Assembly (NCBI GenBank): GCA_019828595.1 | Contig: JAHQRK010000004.1 | Span: forward strand, 3,844,001-3,908,000 | Direction of reading: 5' to 3' | DNA length: 64,000 nt | From: Aphanomyces cochlioides | Taxonomy: Eukaryota; Oomycota; Saprolegniomycetes; Saprolegniales; Verrucalvaceae | Part shown: positions 30,701 through 40,602 of the stretch, in pieces | Numbering within the stretch: position 1 is the first letter of the stretch | Layout: every line of letters starts with the position of its first letter | Made by a program: the position numbers and the translations under genes | Notes under the pieces: model-generated | Told to the model about the DNA's origin: nothing | What the model saw: the letters and a program-made list of their open reading frames with translations, nothing else | Database searches by the model: none

Positions 30701-31916
30701 TACCTCGCTCGTTGACGTTGGCGTGAAAGTCGAATTGCTGATCCAGGTTGAACTGTCGGTACTCGCTGCGGGCAGTGTCAAGGGCTTGACGGGCGGTATT
30801 AACAATGGATGTCTCAACGAGTCCCATGTCGAATGCTCGGCGGGAAGTAAGCCACTTCATCTTGAGGCTGTTGAGTGTGTATTTCATCGAGTCAATGTAC
30901 TGGCGATGACTGACTTGGAGACGCTTCTTCATTCTCTTCAACCAGCCGTACCACTTTGCGCCAAAGTTTTGAGTGTCGTCTGCGCGCATCTCGTCCAAAA
31001 GTTGATTGGCTTCGGCCTTGATCGCTGCGACTACTTGAGGGTTCTTTAAGAGCTCACGGGGGAGGCGCCAGTAACTTCGGTCGGGAGCTCGCTGCTCGCA
31101 GGAGAGGACCACTTTGTGTTCCATGTGGTCGCCTGCAAAGCTGCTTGGGGAATAGCTTGAACGTGCGTACGTTTGAGCGACGATATCTTGGTCCACAAAC
31201 AGGTAGTCGAGGCGGTTGCTTCGACCAGGGCCGCTGTAAACGCGCTCGTTGGGGTGGTGCATCCTCCACGCATCGATAACACCAAGTGCTGAAAGCCAGG
31301 CAATGCATTCCGCCTTACCAGCGTTGTGGTCTTGGCGAGGTCGAGTCGCGTCCAGATGCTCCTCCAGGGGTAAGTTGAAATCGCCTCCGACAAAGTGAAT
31401 GCTGTCGTCTTCAAAGTCGCGAGGCAGATCGTCGAAAAACGGTGCTCGAGAGTGAGCGATAACCGGGGCATAGACGTTGTGAAAGTACACAGGAACGCCG
31501 TCCCACTGAGTTCGAACAACCATGTATCTTCCAGGTCGGTCATGGGTGGTCAAGTGTTGCAGGTCGAGGAATCCAGGCATGGATCCATGGAAATACGATG
31601 CCACACCGCAGCGCCGATTGTTGAGTGAGTCGACGCGATCAGTGCGGAGATCGTTGGTGAAGAGCTTGTATTTGCCAACGCCTACTTCGTTGTTGAGGTG
31701 GAGTTGGAAGGTTTCGAGATGTTTGATGTTATTGATTTTGGTTTCTTGAAAGAAAACGGCTTGGGTCGGAATTTGGAGTCGCCGCGCCACAAGATGTCCG
31801 TTGTCTTTCAGCCCATTGAGGTTGGCAGTGGTCAGTTCGAGTATGGGGAACTTGGTGAAGAGACCGGCCGCGACCACCTTAGCCACGGAACGCGACAGAC
31901 GTTGCGTTCGCAACAT
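27763..31916 (-). pseudogene. A4 ORF2, full length but frameshifted
   Basis: Complete in length, but a 1-nt deletion near 30293 (GCGTTTTGG instead of GCGTTGTTGG), just before the first RT block (RRSAVALLFKAGD), separates the endonuclease from the RT domain. The ATG at 31916 is conserved. Confidence 0.9.
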
Positions 31917-32122
31917 CTCCCAGCATGAGTGTCTGAGTGTCGGGTTGGAACATCACTTGGTTGTCGAAGGTGGGGTCCAGGGAGCCAGCCTCATGGAATT
32001 CCAGGATCGTGGTCAAGACGTATCGCGACTTCTCGTCTTCGCCGGCATACAACGTTTCCATGATATTCCAAATCAAGAGGCCGAAGCTCGTGTCAAGCAA
32101 TATGGCAGATAGCGATACGCCC
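31879..32122 (-). pseudogene. A4 ORF1, C-terminal fragment
   Basis: Last ~80 codons of ORF1, same extent as in A1. Confidence 0.9.
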
Positions 32123-32123
32123 C

Positions 32124-32137
32124 GCCGCGATAGCTCA
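32124..32137 (+). repeat. tRNA-Phe 5' stub between A4 and A5
   Basis: tRNA nt 1-14; target-site duplication of the A5 insertion. Confidence 0.95.
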
Positions 32138-32294
32138 CTGCAATGGGGAGGTATATTAATAGACTTTCAATATCTACTAATACTAATATTGCCTACTAAC
32201 GGCTCATCCCACTTCCAAATGCTTCAGCAGATTTTCTACTTTGGGCTTTGGAGTACAGCGATTTTTGACTTGTTGAATAAATACTTGGGGCTTG
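32138..32294 (-). promoter_or_regulatory. Family A 3' UTR with conserved hairpin and terminal motif
   Basis: In element sense it contains GGATGAGCC, a small hairpin GCC-GTTAGTA-GGC (32191-32203), then CAATATTAGT, and ends TCCCCATTGCAG at the tRNA stub. The same blocks occur in the otherwise unrelated 3' UTR of family B, so this is the probable recognition site for the element's reverse transcriptase. Confidence 0.65.
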
Positions 32295-35200
32295 TTAATT
32301 TGGGGCTGAAGGTTGGAGCGCGAGCAAAGTCGGGTACTTGGCTACCAGTGGGCGATAGACAGGTTGTCTATGCAAAGTATTGATTGCTGAAATTGCTTCC
32401 ACTCGTTGAGGGCTGTCAACTTCTTGGAGGCGAAGCCATCTGCGGATCGATGCATGCCATCGGATGAAGCTGACTTCTTGCCAAATTTCTGGCGGAGGCG
32501 GCTTCTTCGATTCGAACTTGGCGGCGTTGTGCGTTGTCCAAATATAGTGAAGGTTGGAAGCACACAGAAGAGCCCAGAGCACAAACAGTATGTCTTGAAG
32601 CTGGCTACCGCGTTCGTTGACTTGAAAGCGGTCGATGTTGGTGATGGCAGTCCAATCGAAATTGACACCGAAGCATCGCCAAGCGGTCGCGTGAAAACGC
32701 CAAAGGGGATACACGCGAGAGCAGGTGTGGAAGGCGTGGTGTTGGTTCTCCGGTGCGTCGCAATTGGTATAGACACAGCAAATTACGTCTGGCTGCTGAG
32801 GTTGCAAGTAGAACAAGCGCGAGTTGACAGGCAGCATGTTGAACAACAGTCGAAACCAAACGTCGCCATGGAGGGGAGGCGGCCAACGGCATGTTTTGCG
32901 GATGAGTCGCACGTAGGTCGCAATATCTTGTTGCTCGACGCGGGACGATGTCGCCACTGGGTGCGGTTTTCCATCCGAAGGGGCGTGATGCGCCAAACGT
33001 GATACGAGTCGCTTGGGCCAACGCTCGAAGGATAGCAATTGATCTTTGAAAAGTGCCTTGAAAGGGTGACTTGTTGTATCGATATCGGTCAAAGCAGTTC
33101 CAGTTCGAACGCCAGACGTGCGGAGGACTTGGTCGAATATCTTGGTGAGGTGGCTATAAACTTGACCAGCACGTTCGGGTGCTGCAAATCCCATCGCGCC
33201 GTTCGCTTGTAACGTCACTTGTGCCGCACGGTTGTTGGATGACAGTCGATCAATAAACGCAGCTCTTGTAGGCCATGTCCCTTGCCGTGTCAAGAAGTCT
33301 TTGAGGCAGTGGAAACCGTTTTGAGACGCATGTCTACACCATCGACGACACAGAGCAGTCTTCACGACATTTGATGTAGCACCCGCAGGACCAACTTGCA
33401 GAGCGGGGTAGGATGTCAGCCACACGGGGAGGTTCAAAAGTTCTTCGAGGCTTGGTGGCGAAGCGGTTCGCTTGGCCATAGGTGTGGCGGCCCATTGATG
33501 CCAAATGTCGTGCCAAAGAGGATGCAGCTCCCACAAAAACAACCACTTGGAGCTGTGGTTGGGGAAGTACGTGAGAAAGTCGAACGGGTGGGTGTCGCGA
33601 TACAGCTTGTTCATGACACGGGAAAATTGTCTCTTGACAAGCAACTTCCATGGGGCAAATGTGTTGGGTGAATTGGGCTGCATCAAGAGTTGGAGCCGCA
33701 GCAGTCGCTGAGTCCGAAGCTTCGAAGCCACATGCGGAATACCGAGGCCGAGTTTTTGATCGAACTGCCACTTGCGGCAAATAGTTGAGCGATGATGGTC
33801 GGTGATTTGCGTCTTCCGACCAAGGATGTACTTGTTGACCATTCTTTGCCAAACGGCAACCATCGTTGGAGGCACATACACTGCAGCCGTGACATGCCAT
33901 AACAACGACAACAACATGGTCGATACGATGAGTTTGCGGCCTTGGATGGTTCGCGCACGACTTCCCCACGTTTGAAACGCAGCCAGAAACTTGTCGTTCA
34001 GTTGCTGGACTTGAAAATCGCGCGGCAGTCGGTGGCCAAAGAGAATACCAAGGTATTTCACTGGCTTCTCGCTCGGCAAGACGTTCAAGAGGCCACCATC
34101 GTCGATGTCTTCGATATCGAGATTGTTGTTGAGCGCCAAAGTCATGCACTTGGCAACGTTGAGACGAGCTCCAGACACAGAGCAAAAGTCTTCGACAATT
34201 GCCATTTGCTCGACCGCCGCTTGGAGGGATGACGAGAGTAGAGTCGTGTCGTCGGCAAAGTAGATGCTCGTCAGTGAGTCTCCATTTGGAAGGGGAATAC
34301 CAAAATCAGGAGATCCGCGTAGCATTTCGCCGAGTGGCTCGAGGTAAAGTACGAAGAGCATGCACGATAGGGGGCAACCTTGCTTGACTCCGCGGGTAGG
34401 CCGTATGGTAGGGCCAAGACCGTCGTTGAAAATGATCTGGACCAGAGGCGTATTGTAAAGCAACTGAACCCAAGACACAAATGTGGGACCGATGTTCATC
34501 TCCTTGAGTACGTCGAAGAGAAAGCCTTGGTCAACCATATCGTATGCCTTGGAAAAGTCGAGAAACGTCGCGTAGTAGTCGTGGTCTTCATTGGTACAGA
34601 AAGTCTGCAATGCTTGTACCAGCATCACGTGGTCGTGCAAGCGACGGCCAGGGACAAAACCAGCTTGGCTTGGGTGAGCGAGGTATGGGGCAACTTGTGC
34701 AAGACGGTAGGCCAGCGCCCGCGATAGAATCTTGACTTCAACCGACATGAGAGTAATCGGCCGATAGTTGCCAGGGTCGCCTCTGTCTCCAGCCTTGAAC
34801 AAGAGCGCCACTGCACTTCGGCGTTGTTGGAGCAGGAGGTGACCGTGATGGGTGAGTTGGTAGTTGAACACCTTGAGCAGGATTTGGGCGAATACGTCCG
34901 GGGAGACTTGAAAGAAAGCTGCAGGCCAGCCGTCTGAACCAGGAGACTTGTTCGGGTTCATAGACTTGAGCGCGCCGCACAGGTCTTCCGCCGTGAGAGG
35001 ACTTTCCAGAGCGTCGCGCTGTTCTTGAGTGAGACGTCGAGTAATGGCTCGAATGATAGCTCGGCGACGGGCCCGATTCAACGGTGGTTGGTCTCTTGGA
35101 GTGACCATGATGTTTTTCCAATGAGACGTAAAACCAGCCTTGACTTCAGACGGGTCAGTCGACGTTACACCGTTGATTGTCACGGACGAGAGCGGCACTT

Positions 35201-36449
35201 TGATCCCCTTGGGTCGACGAAAAAAGTGACTGGTACCTCGCTCGTTGACGTTGGCGTGAAAGTCGAATTGCTGATCCAGGTTGAACTGTCGGTACTCGCT
35301 GCGGGCAGTGTCAAGGGCTTGACGGGCGGTATTAACAATGGATGTCTCAACGAGTCCCATGTCGAATGCTCGGCGGGAAGTAAGCCACTTCATCTTGAGG
35401 CTGTTGAGTGTGTACTTCATCGAGTCAATGTACTGGCGATGACTGACTTGGAGACGCTTCTTCATTCTCTTCAACCAGCCGTACCACTTTGCGCCAAAGT
35501 TTTGAGTGTCGTCTGCGCGCATCTCGTCCAAAAGTTGATTGGCTTCGGCCTTGATCGCTGCGACTACTTGAGGGTTCTTTAAGAGCTCACGGGGGAGGCG
35601 CCAGTAACTTCGGTCGGGAGCTCGCTGCTCGCAGGAGAGGACCACTTTGTGTTCCATGTGGTCGCCTGCAAAGCTGCTTGGGGAATAGCTTGAACGTGCG
35701 TACGTTTGAGCGACGATATCTTGGTCCACAAACAGGTAGTCGAGGCGGTTGCTTCGACCAGGGCCGCTGTAAACGCGCTCGTTGGGGTGGTGCATCCTCC
35801 ACGCATCGATAACACCAAGTGCTGAAAGCCAGGCAATGCATTCCGCCTTACCAGCGTTGTGGTCTTGGCGAGGTCGAGTCGCGTCCAGATGCTCTTCCAG
35901 GGGTAAGTTGAAATCGCCTCCGACAAAGTGAATGCTGTCGTCTTCAAAGTCGCGAGGCAGATCGTCGAAAAACGGTGCTCGAGAGTGAGCGATAACCGGG
36001 GCATAGACGTTGTGAAAGTACACAGGAACGCCGTCCCACTGAGTTCGAACAACCATGTATCTTCCAGGTCGGTCATGGGTGGTCAAGTGTTGCAGGTCGA
36101 GGAATCCAGGCATGGATCCATGGAAATACGATGCCACACCGCAGCGCCGATTGTTGAGTGAGTCGACGCGATCAGTGCGGAGATCGTTGGTGAAGAGCTT
36201 GTATTTGCCAACGCCTACTTCGTTGTTGAGGTGGAGTTGGAAGGTTTCGAGATGTTTGATGTTATTGATTTTGGTTTCTTGAAAGAAAACGGCTTGGGTC
36301 GGAATTTGGAGTCGCCGCGCCACAAGATGTCCGTTGTCTTTCAGCCCATTGAGGTTGGCAGTGGTCAGTTCGAGTATGGGGAACTTGGTGAAGAGACCGG
36401 CCGCGACCACCTTAGCCACGGAACGCGACAGACGTTGCGTTCGCAACAT
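32295..36449 (-). CDS. A5 ORF2: APE endonuclease-reverse transcriptase (intact)
   Basis: 1,384 aa from an ATG that overlaps ORF1 by 38 nt in the +1 frame. APE domain residues ~25-270: TANLNG (Asn 32/34), QETK (Glu 58), NVYAP, GDFNLP (Asp 179, Asn 181), RLDY (Asp 237), GDH (Asp 263, His 264). RT about 490-800: NKSPGSDGWPAAFF, NYRPITL, FLDFSKAYD (Asp 631), TRGVKQGCPLS, FADD (731-734), KYLGILFG. The C-terminal zinc segment 1225-1243 (C-x4-C-x6-HH-x2-H-x-C) matches the zf-RVT region of L1/Tx1-type ORF2. It should nick the tRNA gene after nt 14 and prime reverse transcription there. The site specificity is inferred from the insertion sites, not from a motif. Confidence 0.93.
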   Translation of the reverse strand: MLRTQRLSRSVAKVVAAGLFTKFPILELTTANLNGLKDNGHLVARRLQIPTQAVFFQETKINNIKHLETFQLHLNNEVGVGKYKLFTNDLRTDRVDSLNNRRCGVASYFHGSMPGFLDLQHLTTHDRPGRYMVVRTQWDGVPVYFHNVYAPVIAHSRAPFFDDLPRDFEDDSIHFVGGDFNLPLEEHLDATRPRQDHNAGKAECIAWLSALGVIDAWRMHHPNERVYSGPGRSNRLDYLFVDQDIVAQTYARSSYSPSSFAGDHMEHKVVLSCEQRAPDRSYWRLPRELLKNPQVVAAIKAEANQLLDEMRADDTQNFGAKWYGWLKRMKKRLQVSHRQYIDSMKYTLNSLKMKWLTSRRAFDMGLVETSIVNTARQALDTARSEYRQFNLDQQFDFHANVNERGTSHFFRRPKGIKVPLSSVTINGVTSTDPSEVKAGFTSHWKNIMVTPRDQPPLNRARRRAIIRAITRRLTQEQRDALESPLTAEDLCGALKSMNPNKSPGSDGWPAAFFQVSPDVFAQILLKVFNYQLTHHGHLLLQQRRSAVALLFKAGDRGDPGNYRPITLMSVEVKILSRALAYRLAQVAPYLAHPSQAGFVPGRRLHDHVMLVQALQTFCTNEDHDYYATFLDFSKAYDMVDQGFLFDVLKEMNIGPTFVSWVQLLYNTPLVQIIFNDGLGPTIRPTRGVKQGCPLSCMLFVLYLEPLGEMLRGSPDFGIPLPNGDSLTSIYFADDTTLLSSSLQAAVEQMAIVEDFCSVSGARLNVAKCMTLALNNNLDIEDIDDGGLLNVLPSEKPVKYLGILFGHRLPRDFQVQQLNDKFLAAFQTWGSRARTIQGRKLIVSTMLLSLLWHVTAAVYVPPTMVAVWQRMVNKYILGRKTQITDHHRSTICRKWQFDQKLGLGIPHVASKLRTQRLLRLQLLMQPNSPNTFAPWKLLVKRQFSRVMNKLYRDTHPFDFLTYFPNHSSKWLFLWELHPLWHDIWHQWAATPMAKRTASPPSLEELLNLPVWLTSYPALQVGPAGATSNVVKTALCRRWCRHASQNGFHCLKDFLTRQGTWPTRAAFIDRLSSNNRAAQVTLQANGAMGFAAPERAGQVYSHLTKIFDQVLRTSGVRTGTALTDIDTTSHPFKALFKDQLLSFERWPKRLVSRLAHHAPSDGKPHPVATSSRVEQQDIATYVRLIRKTCRWPPPLHGDVWFRLLFNMLPVNSRLFYLQPQQPDVICCVYTNCDAPENQHHAFHTCSRVYPLWRFHATAWRCFGVNFDWTAITNIDRFQVNERGSQLQDILFVLWALLCASNLHYIWTTHNAAKFESKKPPPPEIWQEVSFIRWHASIRRWLRLQEVDSPQRVEAISAINTLHRQPVYRPLVAKYPTLLALQPSAPN

Positions 36450-39411
36450 CTCCCAGCATGAGTGTCTGAGTGTCGGGTTGGAACATCACTTGGTTGTCGA
36501 AGGTGGGGTCCAGGGAGCCAGCCTCATGGAATTCCAGGATCGTGGTCAAGACGTATCGCGACTTCTCGTCTTCGCCGGCATACAACGTTTCCATGATATT
36601 CCAAATCAAGAGGCCGAAGCTCGTGTCAAGCAATATGGCAGATAGCGATACGCCCGACAAACAGCGGGAGCCCAAATGAGAAGCCAGTGCAGTGACCGGG
36701 TACTTGGTAGAGGCCACGATCGCAGCATCACTGTTGTAGTACGTTGGAGCATGAATGGCCAAGAGAACTTCTGCCACAGCCAACACTTCTTCCAGGTCGC
36801 CGCGGTGGAGGGAAATCTCGTCGCCGTCAATGGTAGTATCGATGAAGTCGATGTTCTTGAATAGCTCGATGTTGCTGAAGATGGCTTGAACGTGCTCGCG
36901 GGTCATACGCACACCCCACGTCAATGAGTACAGCTGGGAGAACGGTTTGTCTCCACCCCAAGTCGCTCGAAGCCACCGATGGAGGAGGCGTTGTCTCACA
37001 AAGTACTCAAAGCATGCACGGTCTTCATCAAAAAGTCGGTGCAGTTGCAAGCCAAATTCAATCGGGGAACGCTCGAGATGGCTACACAGCATATCGACGC
37101 GGCCGTCGTTGATGAGTTGGGCAAGGTTGAACGAGCTGTTGGTCACTGCATCTTCGACTTGGGTTGAGAGATGCAATGGAACTTTGGCTGTCTTGGTGTC
37201 GAGGTCTTGTAGTTCGGCGAGAATTTCGTCAAGAGACATTTCTATGCGCTTGGGAACGCCATCTTGGATCTTGGTGCCGCCGACAAATTGACCGGACGTA
37301 GGGAGGTGGGGAGGGTCATCCGAGACGTCCAGCTTGGGTACAATCGTTGAGATCTTGTAATCGCCAAACTGAGCAACGTGTTCCTCGGGGTTGACACACA
37401 CACGTTCGTCGAGGGCTTCAAACATGTTGGGCGAAATCCAAGAGCGGCCATGCTCGGGGGAATCCACTTGCTGTTGCGTCTTCTTGCGCTTGCCTCTCGA
37501 CGCCTTGACGCCAGTCCACTGCGGAGGGTTGGCTTGCGCAGTTTTCCGACGTTTTGGCGCCTTGGGAGTCGAAGAAGGCGGGTTGGTTGGGCTGGGAGCT
37601 GGCTTGTTCAATCCATATTGGCGGGACGTTGCATCAAGGTCCAAACGAACCAAGTTCTTGTCACGAAAATACCACCCTTGACCGTACACGCGGAGACAAC
37701 GGCCCTTGAAAAGAATTTCTTCGACGAGACGGCCGTCGCGCTGTATGGTCGTTGGTACGGAGGTTCCTTCAAAGTAAAGGCGGTACCGAGAGCTCGCCAT
37801 ACCGCTTGAAGAGGAAACGTTGGGGTAGGAGCCCCACAGGAAGCGTGGCTCCAACTTGGTCATGACGTCGAAGATCAGGCGCTCTTCGTCTTGATCTTGA
37901 AGGCCTTGAGGGATGTCCATGAAAAATCCGCCGAGGACGTGCGGAACGTTCATCGTGAAGTGTTGGGACGAGCCATCTCGAGCGACTTGAATCTTAAACG
38001 CGATGCCTCGCAGCTTCGTCATCGCTTCGTGAGAGGCAACACCCCACTTGAGCATGCGGTTCGGGATGTCCTTCTCGCATCTCACAATGTCAGCAATCGC
38101 AGTGTCGAGGCCGAGGGCTTGGTTGTCGAAAAGGATCGATGCCATGGCAGCTGAAACATCGATGGTCTTCGTGTGTGCACCCGTGGGCATCTGCAACCAG
38201 CCGACGATGCCGCGCGCCGAGTGCTTCTGGATCGGGAGGGTGTCTTCAAACGTGAGGGTTCCAGCAGCACGCTTGCGAAGGAGGGGTTCGAGTTCCTCCA
38301 TCGTGGGCTGGTAAGGAGCAACGTCCTTGGTCTTGATGGCCTTGGGAGACTGAGACCGCTGTTGCGCTTGGAAGGCCCATACGTCGTTGGGGGCCTGGCG
38401 GTTGTTGGGTTGGCCACGGCCAGGTGTCTGGGCTCCGCCAGATTGAGAAATGTTTTCCAAATGCGATCCGGGTGAAGCCTGAGACGATGGCTGGCGGACT
38501 GAGTGAGAGTCCGAGTCGTGCGTCAGACCAACACTCAAGCGTGCGTCAGAGGCTTGGTCTTGTCCGGACCCTGTCCCATGGTGGACAGAGTCACACGTTT
38601 GACCTTCACTCGCGTTGGACTTCGAGAAGCTTCCATGGGTGACTTGGTCTTGAGTATTCCCATGACCAACACTGGCCACAGGGTTGTTCGCGATTGTTCC
38701 AGATCTTGCCCGATGATTCTTCGAGAAGAGACCATCACTCATGGAGCGACTAGTCTCGATGGGATCTTGACCTGTCGCCAGAGTGGACTTGTCGCGGGGG
38801 GGATTCTTCGAGAAGGGACCTTCACTCAGGGATGGACTGTTCTCGAATCTTCCTTGACATGTCGTCATGTTGACGTCGGTGCTTGAGCGAGTCTTCGAGA
38901 AGCCACTATCACTCGTCGAGAGAACATTCTCGAAAGGAACAGAACCCAACGGAGTCTTGCCAGGCAAGCCACCATCACTCACGATGGACGTGGTTGATGG
39001 AGATTCTTCGGGCAAGGTCGTTGACGTCATGAGCACATCTTCCGAGGTTGGAACGCCGTCTTGCCAGGCTTCGTCGCAAGTGTCAGAGGTCGTTGGATCA
39101 TTCGCGGGATCGCAAGCCTTCGTCGAGCGAGTCACAGGCAAGGGTTCAAAACGGCGCGGTTTCGAAGGGGTTGCACGTTGACGTGGAAACGGAACGCGCG
39201 TTGGAGTAGGGAGCGGATTCGTAGACGCGTCATGATGCGAAGCGTTGGAAGCATCGTCGACGTCCTCTTCCAACGACGACGCCATGTCGGTATCGCTTGG
39301 GGATGGGTCAGCAACGACGATGACGTCCATATCGCTGGGGCTGGACGCCGAGGGAGAGAACGCGGAGGAGCAAGATGGGGCACGAGGGTTGGTCGAGCGG
39401 GTAGCAACCAT
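36412..39411 (-). CDS. A5 ORF1: retrotransposon RNP protein (intact)
   Basis: 999 aa from the ATG at 39411 (the frame is open 14 codons further up but without an ATG). Residues 1-340 are low-complexity Ser/Thr/Asp/Gln-rich with repeated FSK/SLS blocks. From about 370 comes a conserved region shared with family B (TMEELEPLLRKRA, TFEDTLPIQKHS, GWLQM), then a probable RRM-like core (GGFFMDIP, SRYRLYFEG, FKGRCLRVYGQGW). Basic stretches PKRRK and RGKRKK are likely nuclear localisation/RNA-binding signals. ISPNMFEALDE follows, then an α-helical C-terminal domain ending SVAFRG. No CCHC zinc knuckle. Expected to bind element RNA and accompany ORF2. Confidence 0.85.
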   Translation of the reverse strand: MVATRSTNPRAPSCSSAFSPSASSPSDMDVIVVADPSPSDTDMASSLEEDVDDASNASHHDASTNPLPTPTRVPFPRQRATPSKPRRFEPLPVTRSTKACDPANDPTTSDTCDEAWQDGVPTSEDVLMTSTTLPEESPSTTSIVSDGGLPGKTPLGSVPFENVLSTSDSGFSKTRSSTDVNMTTCQGRFENSPSLSEGPFSKNPPRDKSTLATGQDPIETSRSMSDGLFSKNHRARSGTIANNPVASVGHGNTQDQVTHGSFSKSNASEGQTCDSVHHGTGSGQDQASDARLSVGLTHDSDSHSVRQPSSQASPGSHLENISQSGGAQTPGRGQPNNRQAPNDVWAFQAQQRSQSPKAIKTKDVAPYQPTMEELEPLLRKRAAGTLTFEDTLPIQKHSARGIVGWLQMPTGAHTKTIDVSAAMASILFDNQALGLDTAIADIVRCEKDIPNRMLKWGVASHEAMTKLRGIAFKIQVARDGSSQHFTMNVPHVLGGFFMDIPQGLQDQDEERLIFDVMTKLEPRFLWGSYPNVSSSSGMASSRYRLYFEGTSVPTTIQRDGRLVEEILFKGRCLRVYGQGWYFRDKNLVRLDLDATSRQYGLNKPAPSPTNPPSSTPKAPKRRKTAQANPPQWTGVKASRGKRKKTQQQVDSPEHGRSWISPNMFEALDERVCVNPEEHVAQFGDYKISTIVPKLDVSDDPPHLPTSGQFVGGTKIQDGVPKRIEMSLDEILAELQDLDTKTAKVPLHLSTQVEDAVTNSSFNLAQLINDGRVDMLCSHLERSPIEFGLQLHRLFDEDRACFEYFVRQRLLHRWLRATWGGDKPFSQLYSLTWGVRMTREHVQAIFSNIELFKNIDFIDTTIDGDEISLHRGDLEEVLAVAEVLLAIHAPTYYNSDAAIVASTKYPVTALASHLGSRCLSGVSLSAILLDTSFGLLIWNIMETLYAGEDEKSRYVLTTILEFHEAGSLDPTFDNQVMFQPDTQTLMLGDVANATSVAFRG

Positions 39412-39464
39412 ATTGTCAGATAGCGTAGAGTGGTACTGCGGGGTAGCTGGCAAATTGGAAACTC
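39412..39464 (-). promoter_or_regulatory. Family A 5' UTR/leader (shared with family B)
   Basis: 53 nt from the tRNA junction to the ORF1 ATG. 39429-39464 is identical to the leader of B3 (48698-48733) and, apart from the last base, to B5 (60529-60563), although the proteins downstream are strongly diverged. A conserved internal promoter is the likeliest reason. It lies where the tRNA's upstream TFIIIB region would be, back to back with the Pol III gene. Confidence 0.55.
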
Positions 39465-39512
<48 letters not shown>

Positions 39513-39537
39513 ACTGGTTCGATCCCGGTTCGTGGCA
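39465..39537 (+). tRNA. tRNA-Phe: tRNA-Phe (GAA), unit 6
   Basis: Identical to copy 1; 5' flank is the A5 leader, terminator TTGTTTT at 39538-39544. Confidence 0.98.
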
Positions 39538-40588
39538 TTGTTTTCACCACCACGCCTGCTTTTTCATTCACAACATCGCACCCTTCTTTTACACCACGGA
39601 GCGCACTTACACGCGCACACACTAACACATTGGACTTGTCCATTTCATTCACAACTCACACACCAACATAACCATGGACTGCACCTTTTACACTGCCATT
39701 CAAATTGCAAAGACAAAACACAGCATCCACGCACAGAATGCGATGCCATACATTCCTCCAAAGTCTCACGCCCAAGCTTGTCTCGCTCCTCTCTCAACGA
39801 TCGAATGAAGCACAACTCATTCTCATGTCTTACTCTCGACAGCACACACAACCAAAATGGCGTCTAAGCAAGACGTTGATGTTTTCAGCGACAATACACA
39901 TTACAAGGCGATGGCTTCCTTCAGGACAGCACACACTTAACAATCATACGCGGAGGAGTTCCATCATGTAGAGGCCATGCATCATATGCTGGACGTCGTA
40001 TCGTGTTCTCTTCAAAGAGCTATGAATAGAAAGAACGACCCATCCAATGCATGTGAAAGTTGCACGTAATGTGGAGCAAGCATACGTTGTCCACACTGAT
40101 TCAAGTTCGACGAGGAGAATACTCTATGCTCCAAAAAGTGCTCTTTTGACGACTTCTCGAGGCGAGGGACAATGACCCTCGATTTCTGTCAATATTCCGA
40201 TCTCATTCGAATCCCTCCTGTGGATAGTTCTTTCAACCACACATCGTTTGCTTTCTGAGCTACAAGACTCTAGATATTACTGTAGGATGAGTTTTTATGT
40301 CATTGCTTTAAAGTATATGTCATAGCATGGGAATCGCCAGAAGAAAGGACCATGACGTGGTTAGCGAAGCATGGGCAGACGAGTGTATTCCCTGTGATGT
40401 GGAAATGAAACGGGATACTTTGTAGTATGGGATGTCAGTTAGTTGACAATGGTGTGTTTGAGTGTGCGTGTTGTTGCATAAGCTGAAGGAGGTAGTGTTC
40501 AGGGTGTATGGGAGGTGTTGTCAGGTGTGTGTATGTGTGTGGAAGAGGACGTGCGAGTGTGTGTGCATGGTCCTATGGAAGCATATAC
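39538..40588. repeat. Array spacer, unit 6
   Basis: 1,051 bp, same content as the other spacers. Confidence 0.9.
39674..40258 (+). pseudogene. Decayed coding-like frame in spacer, unit 6
   Basis: Same frame and stops as at 7564-8148. Confidence 0.33.
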
Positions 40589-40602
40589 GCCGCGATAGCT
40601 CA
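40589..40602 (+). repeat. tRNA-Phe 5' stub left of B3
   Basis: tRNA nt 1-14 joined to the 3' end of B3. Confidence 0.95.

Larger units (their letters stand above)
27606..32123 (-). mobile_element. Element A4 (family A, 5'-truncated, 4.5 kb)
   Basis: 3' UTR variant II (GACTTGTTGAATA, 157 bp). The 5' break is at the same ORF1 base as in A1 (GATACGCCC followed by an extra C), and the two share the FKDH allele in ORF2, yet their 3' UTRs belong to different variants. This looks like exchange between array units. Confidence 0.93.
32138..39464 (-). mobile_element. Element A5: full-length, intact family A retrotransposon (7.33 kb)
   Basis: Reference copy of family A. 3' end at 32138 on a tRNA stub, 5' end at 39464 on intact tRNA-Phe 6, with ORF1 and ORF2 both open. 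No LTR, no terminal inverted repeat and no poly(A). The 53-nt 5' UTR shares its first 36 nt with family B. Being next to the intact tRNA it is the youngest of its stack. With intact ORFs and both termini it is the best candidate in the window for a presently mobile copy. Confidence 0.95.

Noticed and set aside
32138..39464. LTR retrotransposon or DNA transposon
   Set aside because: No terminal direct or inverted repeats, no integrase or transposase; APE endonuclease and L1/Tx1-type RT define a non-LTR element.
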